Of a DNA stretch of 64,000 nucleotides, positions 52,518 through 61,841 are shown in pieces; position 1 is the first letter of the stretch, and each line of letters opens with the position of its first letter. The stretch is taken from contig NZ_SRZX01000003.1 of assembly GCF_004792665.1 (NCBI RefSeq), forward strand, positions 62,001 through 126,000, given 5' to 3'. Made by a program: the position numbers and the translations under genes. Under the pieces are notes generated by a model. That model made no database searches. It saw only the letters and a list, made by a program, of their open reading frames with translations, and had not been told where the DNA came from. This DNA comes from Marinobacter orientalis. GTDB lineage: Bacteria; Pseudomonadota; Gammaproteobacteria; Pseudomonadales; Oleiphilaceae.

Positions 52518-55004
52518 TCACAAGTTAGCCCCGAACGGTTTAACCAGAACAATAAGCCGAGGCAACAGGGTAAGGGCCCCAACCAGAGCCATAAACATGG
52601 CAAAACCGGTGAATAACCCGAAGTAGATGGTCGGGATGAAGTTCGACAGCACCAGTATCGAGAAGCCGGTAATGATCGTCAGCGAGGTGAAGAACATCGC
52701 CTGCCCGATACTGCGGTGGCAGCGGTGCATGGTGGCGACGTAATCGCCGTCTTTCGGGAACTCCGTTTTGAAGCGATGGATGTAATGGATGGTATCGTCC
52801 ACCGCGATCCCTACGGTGATCGCCGCCACGGTAATCGTCATCATATCCAGCGGAATACCCAGCCAGCCCATCAGGCCCAGAACCGAGCCCGCCGCAATCA
52901 GGTTCGGCGCCATGCCAATCAGCGCCAGCTTTATCGAACGGAACAGAATCAGGAACATGATCATGATCGCCAGGAACACCACGCCCAGCGTCTTGATCTG
53001 TGAATCGAACAGGCTTTGCAGCATGTTGTTGTACATCACCGTCATGCCTGTGAGCTGAACCTGATCGTCTTCAAAGTCCATTTCCCCGGTCAGGTGATTG
53101 CGTATACCGTTCAGCAGTTCATCGCGGCGCAGGTCCGGAGAGGTTTCCAGGATGCGGATGCCGAAGCGCGCCTGGTCATGCTCCTCGTTGATATAGGGCG
53201 TCAGCAGAATGTCCTGCAGGTCGTCCGGTACCGCCGAGGGCACAAACGCCAGCTCTACGGCGTTGAGGGGTTCACCGCCGTTGACCTGGGCCAGAATGTC
53301 CAGCGTGGTGGCGATGGACTGCACCTTGCCGGTTTGCGGCAGGCTGTCGAGGTACTCGTGGACTTTGCGAAGGCGTTCCATTTTCTGGTAGGTGAACCAG
53401 GTGTCCCGGTACTCTTCCTCCTGCTCACAGTCTTCCACAAAGGGGTCGCAGTCGCTGGCAAAGGGGTCACCTCCGCCATCGCTCTCGGGGGGCCGGTCGT
53501 CGGTGATGATCACATCCAGCGGGGTGGTGCCTCCCAGGCGGTCGTCGATGGTGACCATGCCCTGATGAATTTCTGTGCTGGATTTGAAGTAGTCGATGAA
53601 GCTGTTCTCCACGCTCAGTCGGCTGATGCCGATGACGCAGAGCACGGCGATGACGGCTGAGCCGTACAGCACCGTTTTGCCGTAGTGCTCGGTAAAACGC
53701 GCGAACAGGTCGGTAAATGGTATCCGGTCAGAGCGGACCCGTTCATCCACTGGCGGTGGCAGCAATGTAAGCAGTGCCGGGAAAATCACGAAGGTGATGA
53801 GGAAAGCCACTGCCAGTCCAATGGTCATCATCCAGCCGAAATCGATCACCGGGCGGATGCCGCTGAATGTCAGAGAGCCAAAGGCGACGATGGTGGTGAT
53901 CGCCATGTAGAAGCAGGGTTTGACCATCGCCAGCAGAGTGTTGCGAAGGATATCTTGCGATGCTGCTTCCGGGTCGTCATGCTGGAACTCCCGATAGCGG
54001 ACGATCAGGTGAATCGTCAGCGACAGGGTCATGATCAGCAGCAGCGACACGAAGTTGGAGGAAATGACCGTCACCGGCCAGCGGGCCCAGCTCAGGTAAC
54101 CGATCACCAGCCACACGGTAAAACTGCAGCACAACAGCGGCACCAGTACCCAGCGCCACTGGCGGAAGATAATCGCCAGGGTCAGCAGCAGGAACACCAG
54201 CACGCCTACGCCGAAGGTGGACAGGTCGTTCTCGATAAAGCGGATCATGTCCGCGACAATCATCGGCACGCCGCCGAGATGGATTTCTGCTCGGCCCCTG
54301 TAGCTGTCGAGAATGTTTCTCACCTGCGCGATGGTCCGGTCGCGCTCTTCGCCCTGGGCCTCAGTGAACTCAATGAACTCGCGGCTCACGCTCTCCAGTT
54401 GCTGCTCTTCTTCTGCGGTGGCCTTGCCCTCGTCAACCCTGTCCCGCAGTTTGTTGCGCTCACGAAGCAGTTCAAAATAGCGTTCCGGAGTGGGCAGATT
54501 GACCTGTATGGCGGTGGTGCGGGCGTCTTCGCTGATCAGAAGATTGGGATACAGAGGATTACTGAGAAGTGCCTCTCTGGCGGTGTCCGGGTCAACCTTG
54601 TCTTCGTCAATGGTCTTTATTTCGGAGTCCACGGTGTCCAGGGTAAGATCCGGGCTGTGGAGCAGGGGAACGTTGAGAATGCTGTTGGTGGAGCTCACCC
54701 TGTCCAGTGCTGCCAGCTCATCCCGTAGCGATCGCAGGAGTTTCAGGCCATCATCACTGAACAGTTCCTCCCGGGGTGTGAAAGTGACGATCAGGAAGTC
54801 GTCGGAATCGGTAAACCGCCGGTTTACCTCCCGATATTGCTCCAGTGAGCGGTCGTCTTCCAGGACCAGGGACTCGGCGGAGGCGTCCAGGCGGAACTGG
54901 TCCAGCCGCAGGCTGGCGACCACCAGTACGACGCCGAACAGCAGCAGTACCAGAACAGGATGGGGGAAAATCAACCGGTCGTAGAAGGATCGAAGCCAGG
55001 ACAT
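52518..55004 (-). CDS. RND/MMPL-family membrane exporter
   Basis: This 828-residue protein has the two-fold RND layout: TM1 (about 15-33), a large periplasmic loop (35-245), TMs 2-6 (about 250-410), TM7 (about 450-470), a second loop (470-640) and TMs 8-12 (about 650-820). It resembles MMPL-type lipid or hydrophobic-compound exporters that work without a HAE-type membrane fusion protein; the substrate is unknown. The second loop has two tandem copies of a 7-residue unit, DPFASDC and DPFVEDC, then an acidic stretch. The start at MSWLRSF (55004) avoids an upstream in-frame ATG. It follows the chemoreceptor gene by 52 bp. Confidence 0.85.
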   Translation of the reverse strand: MSWLRSFYDRLIFPHPVLVLLLFGVVLVVASLRLDQFRLDASAESLVLEDDRSLEQYREVNRRFTDSDDFLIVTFTPREELFSDDGLKLLRSLRDELAALDRVSSTNSILNVPLLHSPDLTLDTVDSEIKTIDEDKVDPDTAREALLSNPLYPNLLISEDARTTAIQVNLPTPERYFELLRERNKLRDRVDEGKATAEEEQQLESVSREFIEFTEAQGEERDRTIAQVRNILDSYRGRAEIHLGGVPMIVADMIRFIENDLSTFGVGVLVFLLLTLAIIFRQWRWVLVPLLCCSFTVWLVIGYLSWARWPVTVISSNFVSLLLIMTLSLTIHLIVRYREFQHDDPEAASQDILRNTLLAMVKPCFYMAITTIVAFGSLTFSGIRPVIDFGWMMTIGLAVAFLITFVIFPALLTLLPPPVDERVRSDRIPFTDLFARFTEHYGKTVLYGSAVIAVLCVIGISRLSVENSFIDYFKSSTEIHQGMVTIDDRLGGTTPLDVIITDDRPPESDGGGDPFASDCDPFVEDCEQEEEYRDTWFTYQKMERLRKVHEYLDSLPQTGKVQSIATTLDILAQVNGGEPLNAVELAFVPSAVPDDLQDILLTPYINEEHDQARFGIRILETSPDLRRDELLNGIRNHLTGEMDFEDDQVQLTGMTVMYNNMLQSLFDSQIKTLGVVFLAIMIMFLILFRSIKLALIGMAPNLIAAGSVLGLMGWLGIPLDMMTITVAAITVGIAVDDTIHYIHRFKTEFPKDGDYVATMHRCHRSIGQAMFFTSLTIITGFSILVLSNFIPTIYFGLFTGFAMFMALVGALTLLPRLIVLVKPFGANL

Positions 55005-55056
55005 CGCAAGAATTACCCTACACAGTGAAAACGAGTGCGGAGTGTGCCACAAACCG

Positions 55057-56277
55057 TCAGCCGACGGTGACCCTGTTGGACGCTTCTTCCAGAGAATCGA
55101 TCAACTGTTTCAGGCGTTTACTCATATCCGCGCTTTCGGTGAGTTGGGTGACCATGCTATCGGTGGTGTCGCGGATGCTCTGAACGTTGGCCAGGACTTC
55201 GTCGGTGGAGGCCGTCTGATCAGCGGATACATTGGCGATTTCCCGGTTGGTCTCGTCAATGCGCCCTACCACAGAGTTGATGGCATCCAGGGATTTGCGG
55301 GCCTCTTCCGATTCATCCACACACACAGAGGCGTCCTCCGAGCTTGCGGTCATCTGCGTGACCGCGTCGCCCATGGCGGTGAGCAGGCGGTCAATGGTGC
55401 CCTGGATCTGACCGGTGGAATCCTGTACCCGCTGGGCCAGGCTGCGCACTTCGTCCGCCACCACGGCAAATCCCCGGCCCTGCTCACCGGCACGGGCGGC
55501 CTCAATGGCGGCGTTCAGTGCCAGCAGGTTGGTCTGCTCTGCAATACCCCTGATCTCGGCAACGGAGTGGCTGATCTCGTGGCTGTTTTCAGCCAGCGCC
55601 TGTACGCTGTTCGCCGAGCTCTGGATCGCGGTCGCCAGTCGGCGGATAGAGTCCGCACTGCGGCCAACCCTTTGGCTGCCGTCAACGGTGGCATTTCTTG
55701 CCTCGTGGGACAGGGTTTTGGCGATGTCTGCCTGTTCGGCTATGCCGGTAAAGCTTTGCAGCATGTTTTCCACGACTTCGGCGCTGCGATCGGCGCCGGA
55801 CTGTTGCCGCCCCAGGTCGTCCCGGCGCGACTCTGCGGCAATCGCCAGCTCTTGTACTTCACGATGCAGGTGGTCGATGGCCTGCTTCATGCTCTTGACC
55901 ACGCCCATGGTGCGGTCCTGCATGGCATTAAAGGCCTGGCCCATTTCGCCAATTTCATCGGTGGAATCCACGTGGGCACGTTCACTCAGGTTGCCGGAAG
56001 CCTGCACGGAAACCATAGTCCGTTTCAGGCGATACACGTGCCGCTCTATGAAAGAGATCAGTAGCTGCGAACCGGCCATTTCCAGCACCATCAGACCGGC
56101 AACCACCAGCGCGAAACCGGCGGCGGTTTCGTTGAAAACCTCTGAAAACGGCCGCCCAGTCAATCCTGATATTGTGCTCATGGCATAGAGCACCAGCAGG
56201 CAGAGCACCACAAACACAACAATATTGAGCAGCCAGAATTTGTATTTAAGCCGGGCATTCCTGAGTAGTTGCAGCAT
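55057..56277 (-). CDS. Methyl-accepting chemotaxis protein without a sensing domain
   Basis: This 406-residue receptor has two membrane helices (about 15-33 and 52-74) joined by only about 18 periplasmic residues, a HAMP-like stretch (about 80-135) and a full signalling domain with the hairpin tip [43 protein letters not shown]. It therefore cannot bind ligands through a normal periplasmic domain; it may sense membrane or cytoplasmic state. No CheB/CheR docking pentapeptide is at the C-terminus. It starts 8 bp after lipA, so it may be co-transcribed with lipA and the exporter. Confidence 0.88.
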   Translation of the reverse strand: MLQLLRNARLKYKFWLLNIVVFVVLCLLVLYAMSTISGLTGRPFSEVFNETAAGFALVVAGLMVLEMAGSQLLISFIERHVYRLKRTMVSVQASGNLSERAHVDSTDEIGEMGQAFNAMQDRTMGVVKSMKQAIDHLHREVQELAIAAESRRDDLGRQQSGADRSAEVVENMLQSFTGIAEQADIAKTLSHEARNATVDGSQRVGRSADSIRRLATAIQSSANSVQALAENSHEISHSVAEIRGIAEQTNLLALNAAIEAARAGEQGRGFAVVADEVRSLAQRVQDSTGQIQGTIDRLLTAMGDAVTQMTASSEDASVCVDESEEARKSLDAINSVVGRIDETNREIANVSADQTASTDEVLANVQSIRDTTDSMVTQLTESADMSKRLKQLIDSLEEASNRVTVG

Positions 56278-56285
56278 GGAAGGTC

Positions 56286-57335
56286 TCAGTCAACCGCCTT
56301 GACGGGGATTTGCTGGGCTTTCGCGGAAGCAGCGGGCACTTCCGGCACCGCAAGGCCGAGGTTGTTCTTCTCGAAAACCCGGTCAGCACGGTAGCTGGAG
56401 CGAACCATGGGGCCTGATGGCACCTCCATGAAGCCTTTTTCCAGGCCGATCTCGCGATAGCGGTTAAAATCGTCCGGGGTCACGTACTTTTCGACCGGCA
56501 GGTGATTCTGCGTCGGGCGCAGGTACTGGCCCAGGGTCAGGATATCGACACCGACGGCCAGGAGATCGTCCATGGTTTCCAGAATTTCTTCTTCGCTTTC
56601 ACCCAGTCCCAGCATAAGGCTGGTCTTGGTGAGTACATCCGGGCGGTGCTTCTTGGCGTGGGCAAGAACACTGAGGGTTTTTTGATAACCGGCGCGGGGA
56701 TCCCGCACGCGGGTAGTCAGGCGCTTGACGGTTTCCACGTTCTGGGCGAACACATCCAGGCCGGAGTCCACCACCTTTTCCACGTGGTCCATTACCGCAT
56801 CAAAATCCGGTGTCAGGGCCTCAACAGCAACGTGCGGCGTGCGCCGCTTGATAGCGGATACGCACGCGGCATAGTGCGCTGCACCGCCGTCGTCCAGATC
56901 GTCCCGGTCCACAGAGGTGAGAACAATATAGCGCAGCCCCATGAGTTCTACCGATTTGGCGGTATTTTCCGGCTCCTCTTGGTCGAGCCAGCCTTTGGGA
57001 TTGCCGGTATCGACAGCGCAGAAACGACAGGCGCGGGTACACACCGATCCCATCACCATGATGGTGGCAGTGCCATTGGTCCAGCACTCACCGATATTGG
57101 GGCAGTGGGATTCCTGGCATACCGTGCTCAGACGGTGGTCGCTGACGTTCTTGCGAACAGATTCGTAACGCTCTCCACCGGGCATGCGGGCCCGCAGCCA
57201 GGAAGGTTTGCGCTGGGTGCCGGTGTCGATAATGCCGGAGCCCGAGCGCTTGATGCCGTCCTTGATGGCGGAAAAACCATGTTCATTGCGGAACTTGGAA
57301 CCACTGGTGACACGGGGCTTGGCACTATCGCTCAT
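56286..57335 (-). CDS. lipA: Lipoyl synthase LipA
   Basis: LipA is a radical-SAM enzyme that inserts two sulfurs into octanoyl-lysine made by LipB. The 349-residue protein has the radical-SAM motif CTRACRFC and the auxiliary-cluster cysteines in [13 protein letters not shown], and the C-terminal R-S-S-Y segment [12 protein letters not shown]. An extended N-terminus (about 40 residues) and C-terminus (about 25) are typical of the group. lipB is 25 kb away in this window. Confidence 0.97.
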   Translation of the reverse strand: MSDSAKPRVTSGSKFRNEHGFSAIKDGIKRSGSGIIDTGTQRKPSWLRARMPGGERYESVRKNVSDHRLSTVCQESHCPNIGECWTNGTATIMVMGSVCTRACRFCAVDTGNPKGWLDQEEPENTAKSVELMGLRYIVLTSVDRDDLDDGGAAHYAACVSAIKRRTPHVAVEALTPDFDAVMDHVEKVVDSGLDVFAQNVETVKRLTTRVRDPRAGYQKTLSVLAHAKKHRPDVLTKTSLMLGLGESEEEILETMDDLLAVGVDILTLGQYLRPTQNHLPVEKYVTPDDFNRYREIGLEKGFMEVPSGPMVRSSYRADRVFEKNNLGLAVPEVPAASAKAQQIPVKAVD

Positions 57336-57489
57336 TACAACGGGGCTCTCTGTCTGTTGGCTTCTGGACGGCTTACATGAAGTTTAGCTGACTCTAAAGA
57401 GTAATCCGCACCCGCCGAGGATACAAGACAGGTACGGATAATCACGGGGATTCCGGGCGCGACCCTGGTCGTGCCCGTTGGTTAATCCG

Positions 57490-58767
57490 TCAGGCTGTTG
57501 CTTTATCCAGCGCCTGCCTGATATCGGCAATAATGTCGTCCACATGTTCAATGCCGATCGACAGCCTCACAAGATCCTCGCTGACCCCTGCGCTTTTCAG
57601 CTCTTCCGGGTTGAGCTGACGGTGGGTGGTGGTGGCTGGATGGCAGGCCAGAGACTTGGCATCGCCAATGTTCACCAGGCGGTAAATCAGTTGCAGGGCA
57701 TCGATAAATTTTGCACCGTTCTCGCGGCCACCGGTAATGCCGAAACTGAGGATACCGGATGCGCGACCACCACAGATCTTGTCACAGGTAGCCTTGTAGG
57801 GGCTGTCTGCCAGCACCGCGTAGTTGACCCATTCAACGGCCGGATGGTTCTGCAGGTAATCGGCCACTTTCTCCGCATTCTCGCAGTGGCGCTCCATGCG
57901 TAGTCCGAGGGTTTCCAGGCCCTGCATGATCAGAAACGCATTGAACGGTGAGAGAGCTGCACCGGTATTGCGCAGAGGAACGACGCGGCAGCGTCCAATG
58001 AAGGCAGCTTCACCAAGCGCTTCAGTGAAGACCACACCGTGGTAGGACGGGTCCGGCTCATTCAGCATGGGGAACTTCGCCTTGTTGGCAACCCAGTCGA
58101 ACTTGCCGGAATCCACCACAACACCGGCAACCGTCGTGCCATGGCCACCGATGTACTTGGTGAGGGAGTGAACCACGATATCCGCACCATGCTCGAAGGG
58201 GCGGCACAGGAATGGTGTTGCCACTGTGTTGTCGACAATCAGCGGAATGCCGTGTTTGTGGGCAATCTCTGCCCAGCGCTGGATGTCCACCACGTTGCCG
58301 GCCGGATTGCCAATGGACTCGCAGAACAGGGCACGGGTATTGTCGTCAATCGCCTTATCCAGGGCGTCAAAGTCATCGTGTCTCACCATACGGCAGTCGA
58401 TGCCCTGGTTCGGCAGCGAGTGGGCAAACAGGTTATAGGTGCCGCCATAGAGCTGGCCGGTACTGACAATGTTGTTGCCCACCTTGCAGATGGTCTGCAG
58501 GGCATAAAGGATAGCGGCCATACCGGAAGCGACCGCCAGTGCGCCCACCCCGCCTTCGAGCTGAGCCATGCGCTCTTCCAGAACGGCATTGGTGGGATTC
58601 ATGATGCGGGTATAGATGTTGCCCTGTACCTTCAGGTCAAACAGATCGGCACCGTGCTGGGTGTCGTCAAAGGTATAAGAGGTAGTCTGGTAAATGGGCG
58701 TGGTGGCAGCGTTGGTTGTCGGGTCGCCGTTAAAGCCGGCGTGGAGGGCAAGAGTCTCCGGTTTCAT
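57490..58767 (-). CDS. metY: O-acetylhomoserine sulfhydrylase (MetY type)
   Basis: This 425-residue PLP enzyme of the Cys/Met metabolism family adds sulfide to O-acetylhomoserine to give homocysteine. PLP-binding K204 lies in VHSLTKYIGGHG, with ASGMAAILYALQTI and YGGTYNLFAHSLPN as family blocks. The 425-430-residue length and the internal insertion around 215-250 separate MetY from the shorter MetB/MetC/MetZ. A tandem 11-bp repeat precedes the start. The sulfide source genes are not adjacent. Confidence 0.92.
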   Translation of the reverse strand: MKPETLALHAGFNGDPTTNAATTPIYQTTSYTFDDTQHGADLFDLKVQGNIYTRIMNPTNAVLEERMAQLEGGVGALAVASGMAAILYALQTICKVGNNIVSTGQLYGGTYNLFAHSLPNQGIDCRMVRHDDFDALDKAIDDNTRALFCESIGNPAGNVVDIQRWAEIAHKHGIPLIVDNTVATPFLCRPFEHGADIVVHSLTKYIGGHGTTVAGVVVDSGKFDWVANKAKFPMLNEPDPSYHGVVFTEALGEAAFIGRCRVVPLRNTGAALSPFNAFLIMQGLETLGLRMERHCENAEKVADYLQNHPAVEWVNYAVLADSPYKATCDKICGGRASGILSFGITGGRENGAKFIDALQLIYRLVNIGDAKSLACHPATTTHRQLNPEELKSAGVSEDLVRLSIGIEHVDDIIADIRQALDKATA

Positions 58768-58780
58768 GATTGGACATCCC

Positions 58781-58804
58781 TTTTTGTTGCGTTTTTGTTG
58801 CGTT
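58781..58804. repeat. Two-copy tandem repeat upstream of metY
   Basis: TTTTTGTTGCG occurs twice directly in tandem about 15 bp upstream of the metY ATG, in the leader. The function is unknown; it may affect ribosome loading or be slippage-prone. Confidence 0.6.
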
Positions 58805-58940
58805 GAGCGCTTCTGTTGAGATTGAAGTACGTGTTCGAGTATGCCACAGGCTCAGGAAAGTGGGCAGAGTTTCGTTTTGACAGGTCAGCTGTGGATGCTT
58901 TGCCATGGAGTAGCGGGATCAGAGCAGGCGGGAACCAGAC

Positions 58941-58973
58941 AAAAAAGGGTCCCAGCTCAAGCGGGGACCCTTT
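58941..58973 (-). terminator. Rho-independent terminator of tRNA-Met
   Basis: On the minus strand AAAGGGTCCC and GGGACCCTTT (58944-58953 and 58964-58973) form a 10-bp stem, followed by six T on the transcript (rc of 58941-58946). It lies 8 bp after the tRNA CCA end. Confidence 0.9.
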
Positions 58974-58981
58974 CATAATAC

Positions 58982-59058
58982 TGGTAGCAAGGGGCGGAGT
59001 CGAACCGCCGACCCCGGCATTATGAGTGCCGTGCTCTAACCAACTGAGCTACCTTGCC
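58982..59058 (-). tRNA. tRNA-Met (CAT)
   Basis: This 77-nt tRNA with encoded CCA has a GGCAAGG/CCTTGCT acceptor (first pair G-U), a D-loop AGCTCAGTTGGTTAGAGC, anticodon loop CTCATAA giving CAT, and T-loop TTCGACT. The sequence resembles the elongator Met tRNA; a lysidine-type Ile tRNA cannot be excluded from the anticodon alone, but the body fits Met better. No initiator features (C1 mismatch, three G-C anticodon pairs) are present. Confidence 0.93.
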
Positions 59059-59093
59059 ATATCCGTTCGGGCTGTGCTCCAAACGAGGCGCGT

Positions 59094-59122
59094 ATTTTCT
59101 GGATTTTATCCGGTGCTGTCAA
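59094..59122 (-). promoter_or_regulatory. Promoter of tRNA-Met
   Basis: On the minus strand a perfect TTGACA (59117-59122) is 17 bp from GAAAAT (59094-59099), followed by ACGCGCC, a GC-rich discriminator of the kind found in stringently controlled stable-RNA promoters. Confidence 0.7.
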
Positions 59123-59192
59123 CCCTTTTCCGGGTTTGCCTGGCCAAGAAAGTCCTGTTGTCCGGCAAGGTGCTCTGGAACAATCCCGCCAA

Positions 59193-59939
59193 CTATGCTG
59201 AATGGTTGCTCGTAGTGTAGGCAGGGATGGCAATCAGGCTCATCAGGCGATCATCCTCCTGGACGAACCGGGCTTCCAGCCCGGTGTGGGAAGGCCATGC
59301 CGGAGAAAGGGTGGTCAGCAGGCGCAAGCTGGCGGTGCCATCCGGGTGCCAGGCCAGTAGTTCTGCATGTTCGAAGTAGAAACGCCGTTGCACCAGAGGG
59401 TAGAGAGCCTTGAACAGCGTTTCCTTGAGGCAAAAAACCAGGGTAACAAAGAATCCGGCCTGACTGGCGAGTTCGGAGCGAAACCGGGCCTGTTCCGATC
59501 GGGTCAGAATCTGGCGGGAAAGCGGCAGCGCCCGGTCATCGGTCATGATGATTTCAGCATCCAGGCCGAGTCCCGCGTAATGCTGTTGCTGGCCAACCAC
59601 GGCCGCCGCCCGGCCCCGGGTGTGGGTGATTGACCCCACGCATCCGGTTGGCCATACCGGTGCCCGGTCACTGCCCTGCGCAGGCGTGTCAGGCCGCCCA
59701 GTGGCGCGCAGAACCCCCTCACGAGCGCAGAACCGACCGGCCAGATATTCCGCCTGGCGCTTGGAGACTGCCCGTTCCACGGAGGGCGGCGGAAGAATAT
59801 CGCTGCGTGCGAAGTCGTCGGGTTCGAAGCGGCCTGATTCAAAATCCAGGGCGATCAGGTGGAGGCCCGGCACTGACTGCGACCAGGGCCACCGGTCCTC
59901 CGGGCGGCTGCAGCACGCTGGCAGAAAGTTCACCGTCAA
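59193..59939 (-). CDS. 4'-phosphopantetheinyl transferase (EntD/Sfp type)
   Basis: This 248-residue enzyme transfers phosphopantetheine from CoA to carrier proteins. It has the motifs GSITHTRGRAA near 100, GLGLDAEIIM near 122 (DxE metal site as LDAE) and FCLKETLFKAL near 172. It is a stand-alone gene; no polyketide, siderophore or polyunsaturated fatty-acid cluster is in the window, so the substrate carrier is unknown. It starts 14 bp downstream of ychF on the same strand. Confidence 0.85.
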   Translation of the reverse strand: MTVNFLPACCSRPEDRWPWSQSVPGLHLIALDFESGRFEPDDFARSDILPPPSVERAVSKRQAEYLAGRFCAREGVLRATGRPDTPAQGSDRAPVWPTGCVGSITHTRGRAAAVVGQQQHYAGLGLDAEIIMTDDRALPLSRQILTRSEQARFRSELASQAGFFVTLVFCLKETLFKALYPLVQRRFYFEHAELLAWHPDGTASLRLLTTLSPAWPSHTGLEARFVQEDDRLMSLIAIPAYTTSNHSA

Positions 59940-59953
59940 CGTCTCCGGTACAC

Positions 59954-61045
59954 TCAGACATTGAACCGGAAGTGAATGACGTCACCGTCCTGGACGATGT
60001 AGTCCTTGCCTTCCAGGCGCCATTTTCCGGCATCCTTGGCCCCGGCTTCGCCGTTATATTTGACGAAGTCTTCGTAGCTCACCACTTCCGCGCGAATGAA
60101 GCCGCGCTCGAAGTCAGTGTGGATCACGCCTGCCGCCTGGGGAGCCGTGGCGCCGACACGGACGGTCCAGGCGCGGACCTCCTTGGGACCGGCGGTGAAA
60201 TAGGTTTGCAGATCCAGCAGGCGGTAGCCGCCACGGATTACCCGGTCCAGGCCGGGCTCGTCCATGCCCATTTCTTCCAGGAACACAGCTTTTTCGTCGT
60301 CTTCCAGTTCTGCGATTTCCGCTTCCATCTTGTTGCAGATGGGCACGACAACCGCGTTCTCTGCCTCTGCAATCTCCCGTACCTGATCCAGGTAAGGGTT
60401 ATTCTCGAAGCCGTCCTCGTCCACGTTGGCGATGTACATGGTGGGCTTGACGGTGAGCAGGCACAACTCGCGGATCAGTGCCATCTCATCCTTGTCGAGC
60501 CCCATACTGCGCACGGGCTTGCCTTCGTTCAGTACTGGCAGCAGGCGCTCAAATATCTCCAGCTGGGCCTTGGCGGTCTTGTCACCGCCTTTGGCAACGC
60601 GTTGAACCCGCTTGATGGCTTTTTCCACGGTGTCCATGTCTGCCAGGGCAAGCTCGGTGTTGATCACGTCTATGTCCGAGGCGGGGTGGATCTTGTTGGC
60701 CACGTGAATCACGTTGCTGTCGTCAAAGCAGCGTACCACGTGGGCGATGGCGTCGGTCTGGCGGATGTTGGCCAGGAACTGGTTACCCAGGCCCTCACCT
60801 TTCGAGGCGCCTGCTACAAGGCCGGCAATGTCGACGAATTCCATGGTGGTGGGCACCACGCGCTCGGGTTTTACGATTTCTGCGAGCTTGTTCAGGCGCG
60901 GGTCTGGCATACCCACCACACCAGCATTGGGCTCGATGGTGCAGAACGGGAAGTTTTCTGCACCGATGCCCGCTTTGGTCAGTGCGTTGAACAGGGTGGA
61001 TTTGCCGACGTTGGGAAGGCCGACGATGCCGCAGTTAAATCCCAT
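59954..61045 (-). CDS. ychF: Ribosome-binding ATPase YchF
   Basis: YchF is an Obg-like ATPase that binds the 50S subunit and limits oxidative-stress responses. The 363-residue protein has the P-loop [15 protein letters not shown] at 8-22, [28 protein letters not shown] in place of the G4 NKxD (which explains ATP use), and a TGS domain at the end. It is next to pth, the usual partner. Confidence 0.97.
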   Translation of the reverse strand: MGFNCGIVGLPNVGKSTLFNALTKAGIGAENFPFCTIEPNAGVVGMPDPRLNKLAEIVKPERVVPTTMEFVDIAGLVAGASKGEGLGNQFLANIRQTDAIAHVVRCFDDSNVIHVANKIHPASDIDVINTELALADMDTVEKAIKRVQRVAKGGDKTAKAQLEIFERLLPVLNEGKPVRSMGLDKDEMALIRELCLLTVKPTMYIANVDEDGFENNPYLDQVREIAEAENAVVVPICNKMEAEIAELEDDEKAVFLEEMGMDEPGLDRVIRGGYRLLDLQTYFTAGPKEVRAWTVRVGATAPQAAGVIHTDFERGFIRAEVVSYEDFVKYNGEAGAKDAGKWRLEGKDYIVQDGDVIHFRFNV

Positions 61046-61132
61046 GGAATGCCTCTGCTGGTGCTGGAAAATTTGGCCGGATTATACCGGTGTCTGGTGG
61101 TGTAAGCGAATAAGGGGAAATCTTCAGCGGGT

Positions 61133-61210
61133 GTCGGATTACGCTGCGCTAATCCGACCTGCGGGCGTGCAGATATCCGCAGGTTGGATTAGCCGCAGGC
61201 GTAATCCAAC
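61133..61210. repeat. REP-like triple-hairpin element between pth and ychF
   Basis: Three hairpins follow each other: GTCGGATTA/TAATCCGAC (61133-61141 with 61150-61158), CCTGCGG/CCGCAGG (61158-61183 region), and GTTGGATTA/TAATCCAAC (61183-61191 with 61202-61210). The two outer hairpins are near mirror copies of each other. The layout is that of REP/BIME or MITE-like elements seen in extragenic DNA of gammaproteobacteria. It lies 10 bp after the pth stop. Confidence 0.75.
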
Positions 61211-61220
61211 AGCGCCCGGC

Positions 61221-61811
61221 TCAGGGGTTCGGTCTGAAACTGTGCAATCTGTTCATGGCCGCTGAGAGCTTGCCGCTGGCGGCGTCTGGCAGTACCCGGA
61301 TAATTTCGTCGATCACGGCGTTGAGTTCTTCACTCTCCCGTTTGCCCAGGCGGCCAAGTACGTAGCCGGTTACCTGGCGGCTGTCGCCGGGGTGGCCGAT
61401 ACCGATGCGCAGTCTCTGGAAGTCGTTGGTGCCCAGGTGGGCGATGGTGTCCCGCAAGCCATTATGTCCGCCGTGGCCGCCGCCTTTCTTGAGCTTGGCA
61501 GTGCCGGGAGGCAGATCAAGGTCGTCGTGTGCAACCAGAATCTGTTGCGGTTGAATCTTGAAAAAGTCCGCCAGTGCCTTGATCGAGAGGCCGCTGCGGT
61601 TCATGTAGGTGGAGGGATTCAACAGGTGCAGGTCAAGACCCTGCATTTGAATACGGGCGTAGAGCCCGTGGTACTTCTTTTCAGGGCGAAGCGTCTGGCC
61701 CGCTTCCCGGGCCAGAGCTTCGACGAACAGGGCGCCGGCATTATGGCGGGTATTCGCATAGTCGGGGCCGGGGTTACCCAGCCCCACCACCATGAGAATA
61801 TCCTGTGCCAT
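61221..61811 (-). CDS. pth: Peptidyl-tRNA hydrolase
   Basis: Pth recycles peptidyl-tRNA released from stalled ribosomes. The 196-residue protein has [17 protein letters not shown] with catalytic H23, the STYMNRSG loop and [11 protein letters not shown] with the aspartate. It follows rplY by 30 bp. Confidence 0.97.
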   Translation of the reverse strand: MAQDILMVVGLGNPGPDYANTRHNAGALFVEALAREAGQTLRPEKKYHGLYARIQMQGLDLHLLNPSTYMNRSGLSIKALADFFKIQPQQILVAHDDLDLPPGTAKLKKGGGHGGHNGLRDTIAHLGTNDFQRLRIGIGHPGDSRQVTGYVLGRLGKRESEELNAVIDEIIRVLPDAASGKLSAAMNRLHSFRPNP

Positions 61812-61841
61812 CTGCCGTTGCCCTCGTCAGTACAGGAGCGA

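Noticed and set aside
59630..61105. A 491-codon plus-strand open frame opposite ychF and the phosphopantetheinyl transferase gene
   Set aside because: Both minus-strand genes have clear motifs over their whole length; the plus frame shows none and crosses the gap between them.
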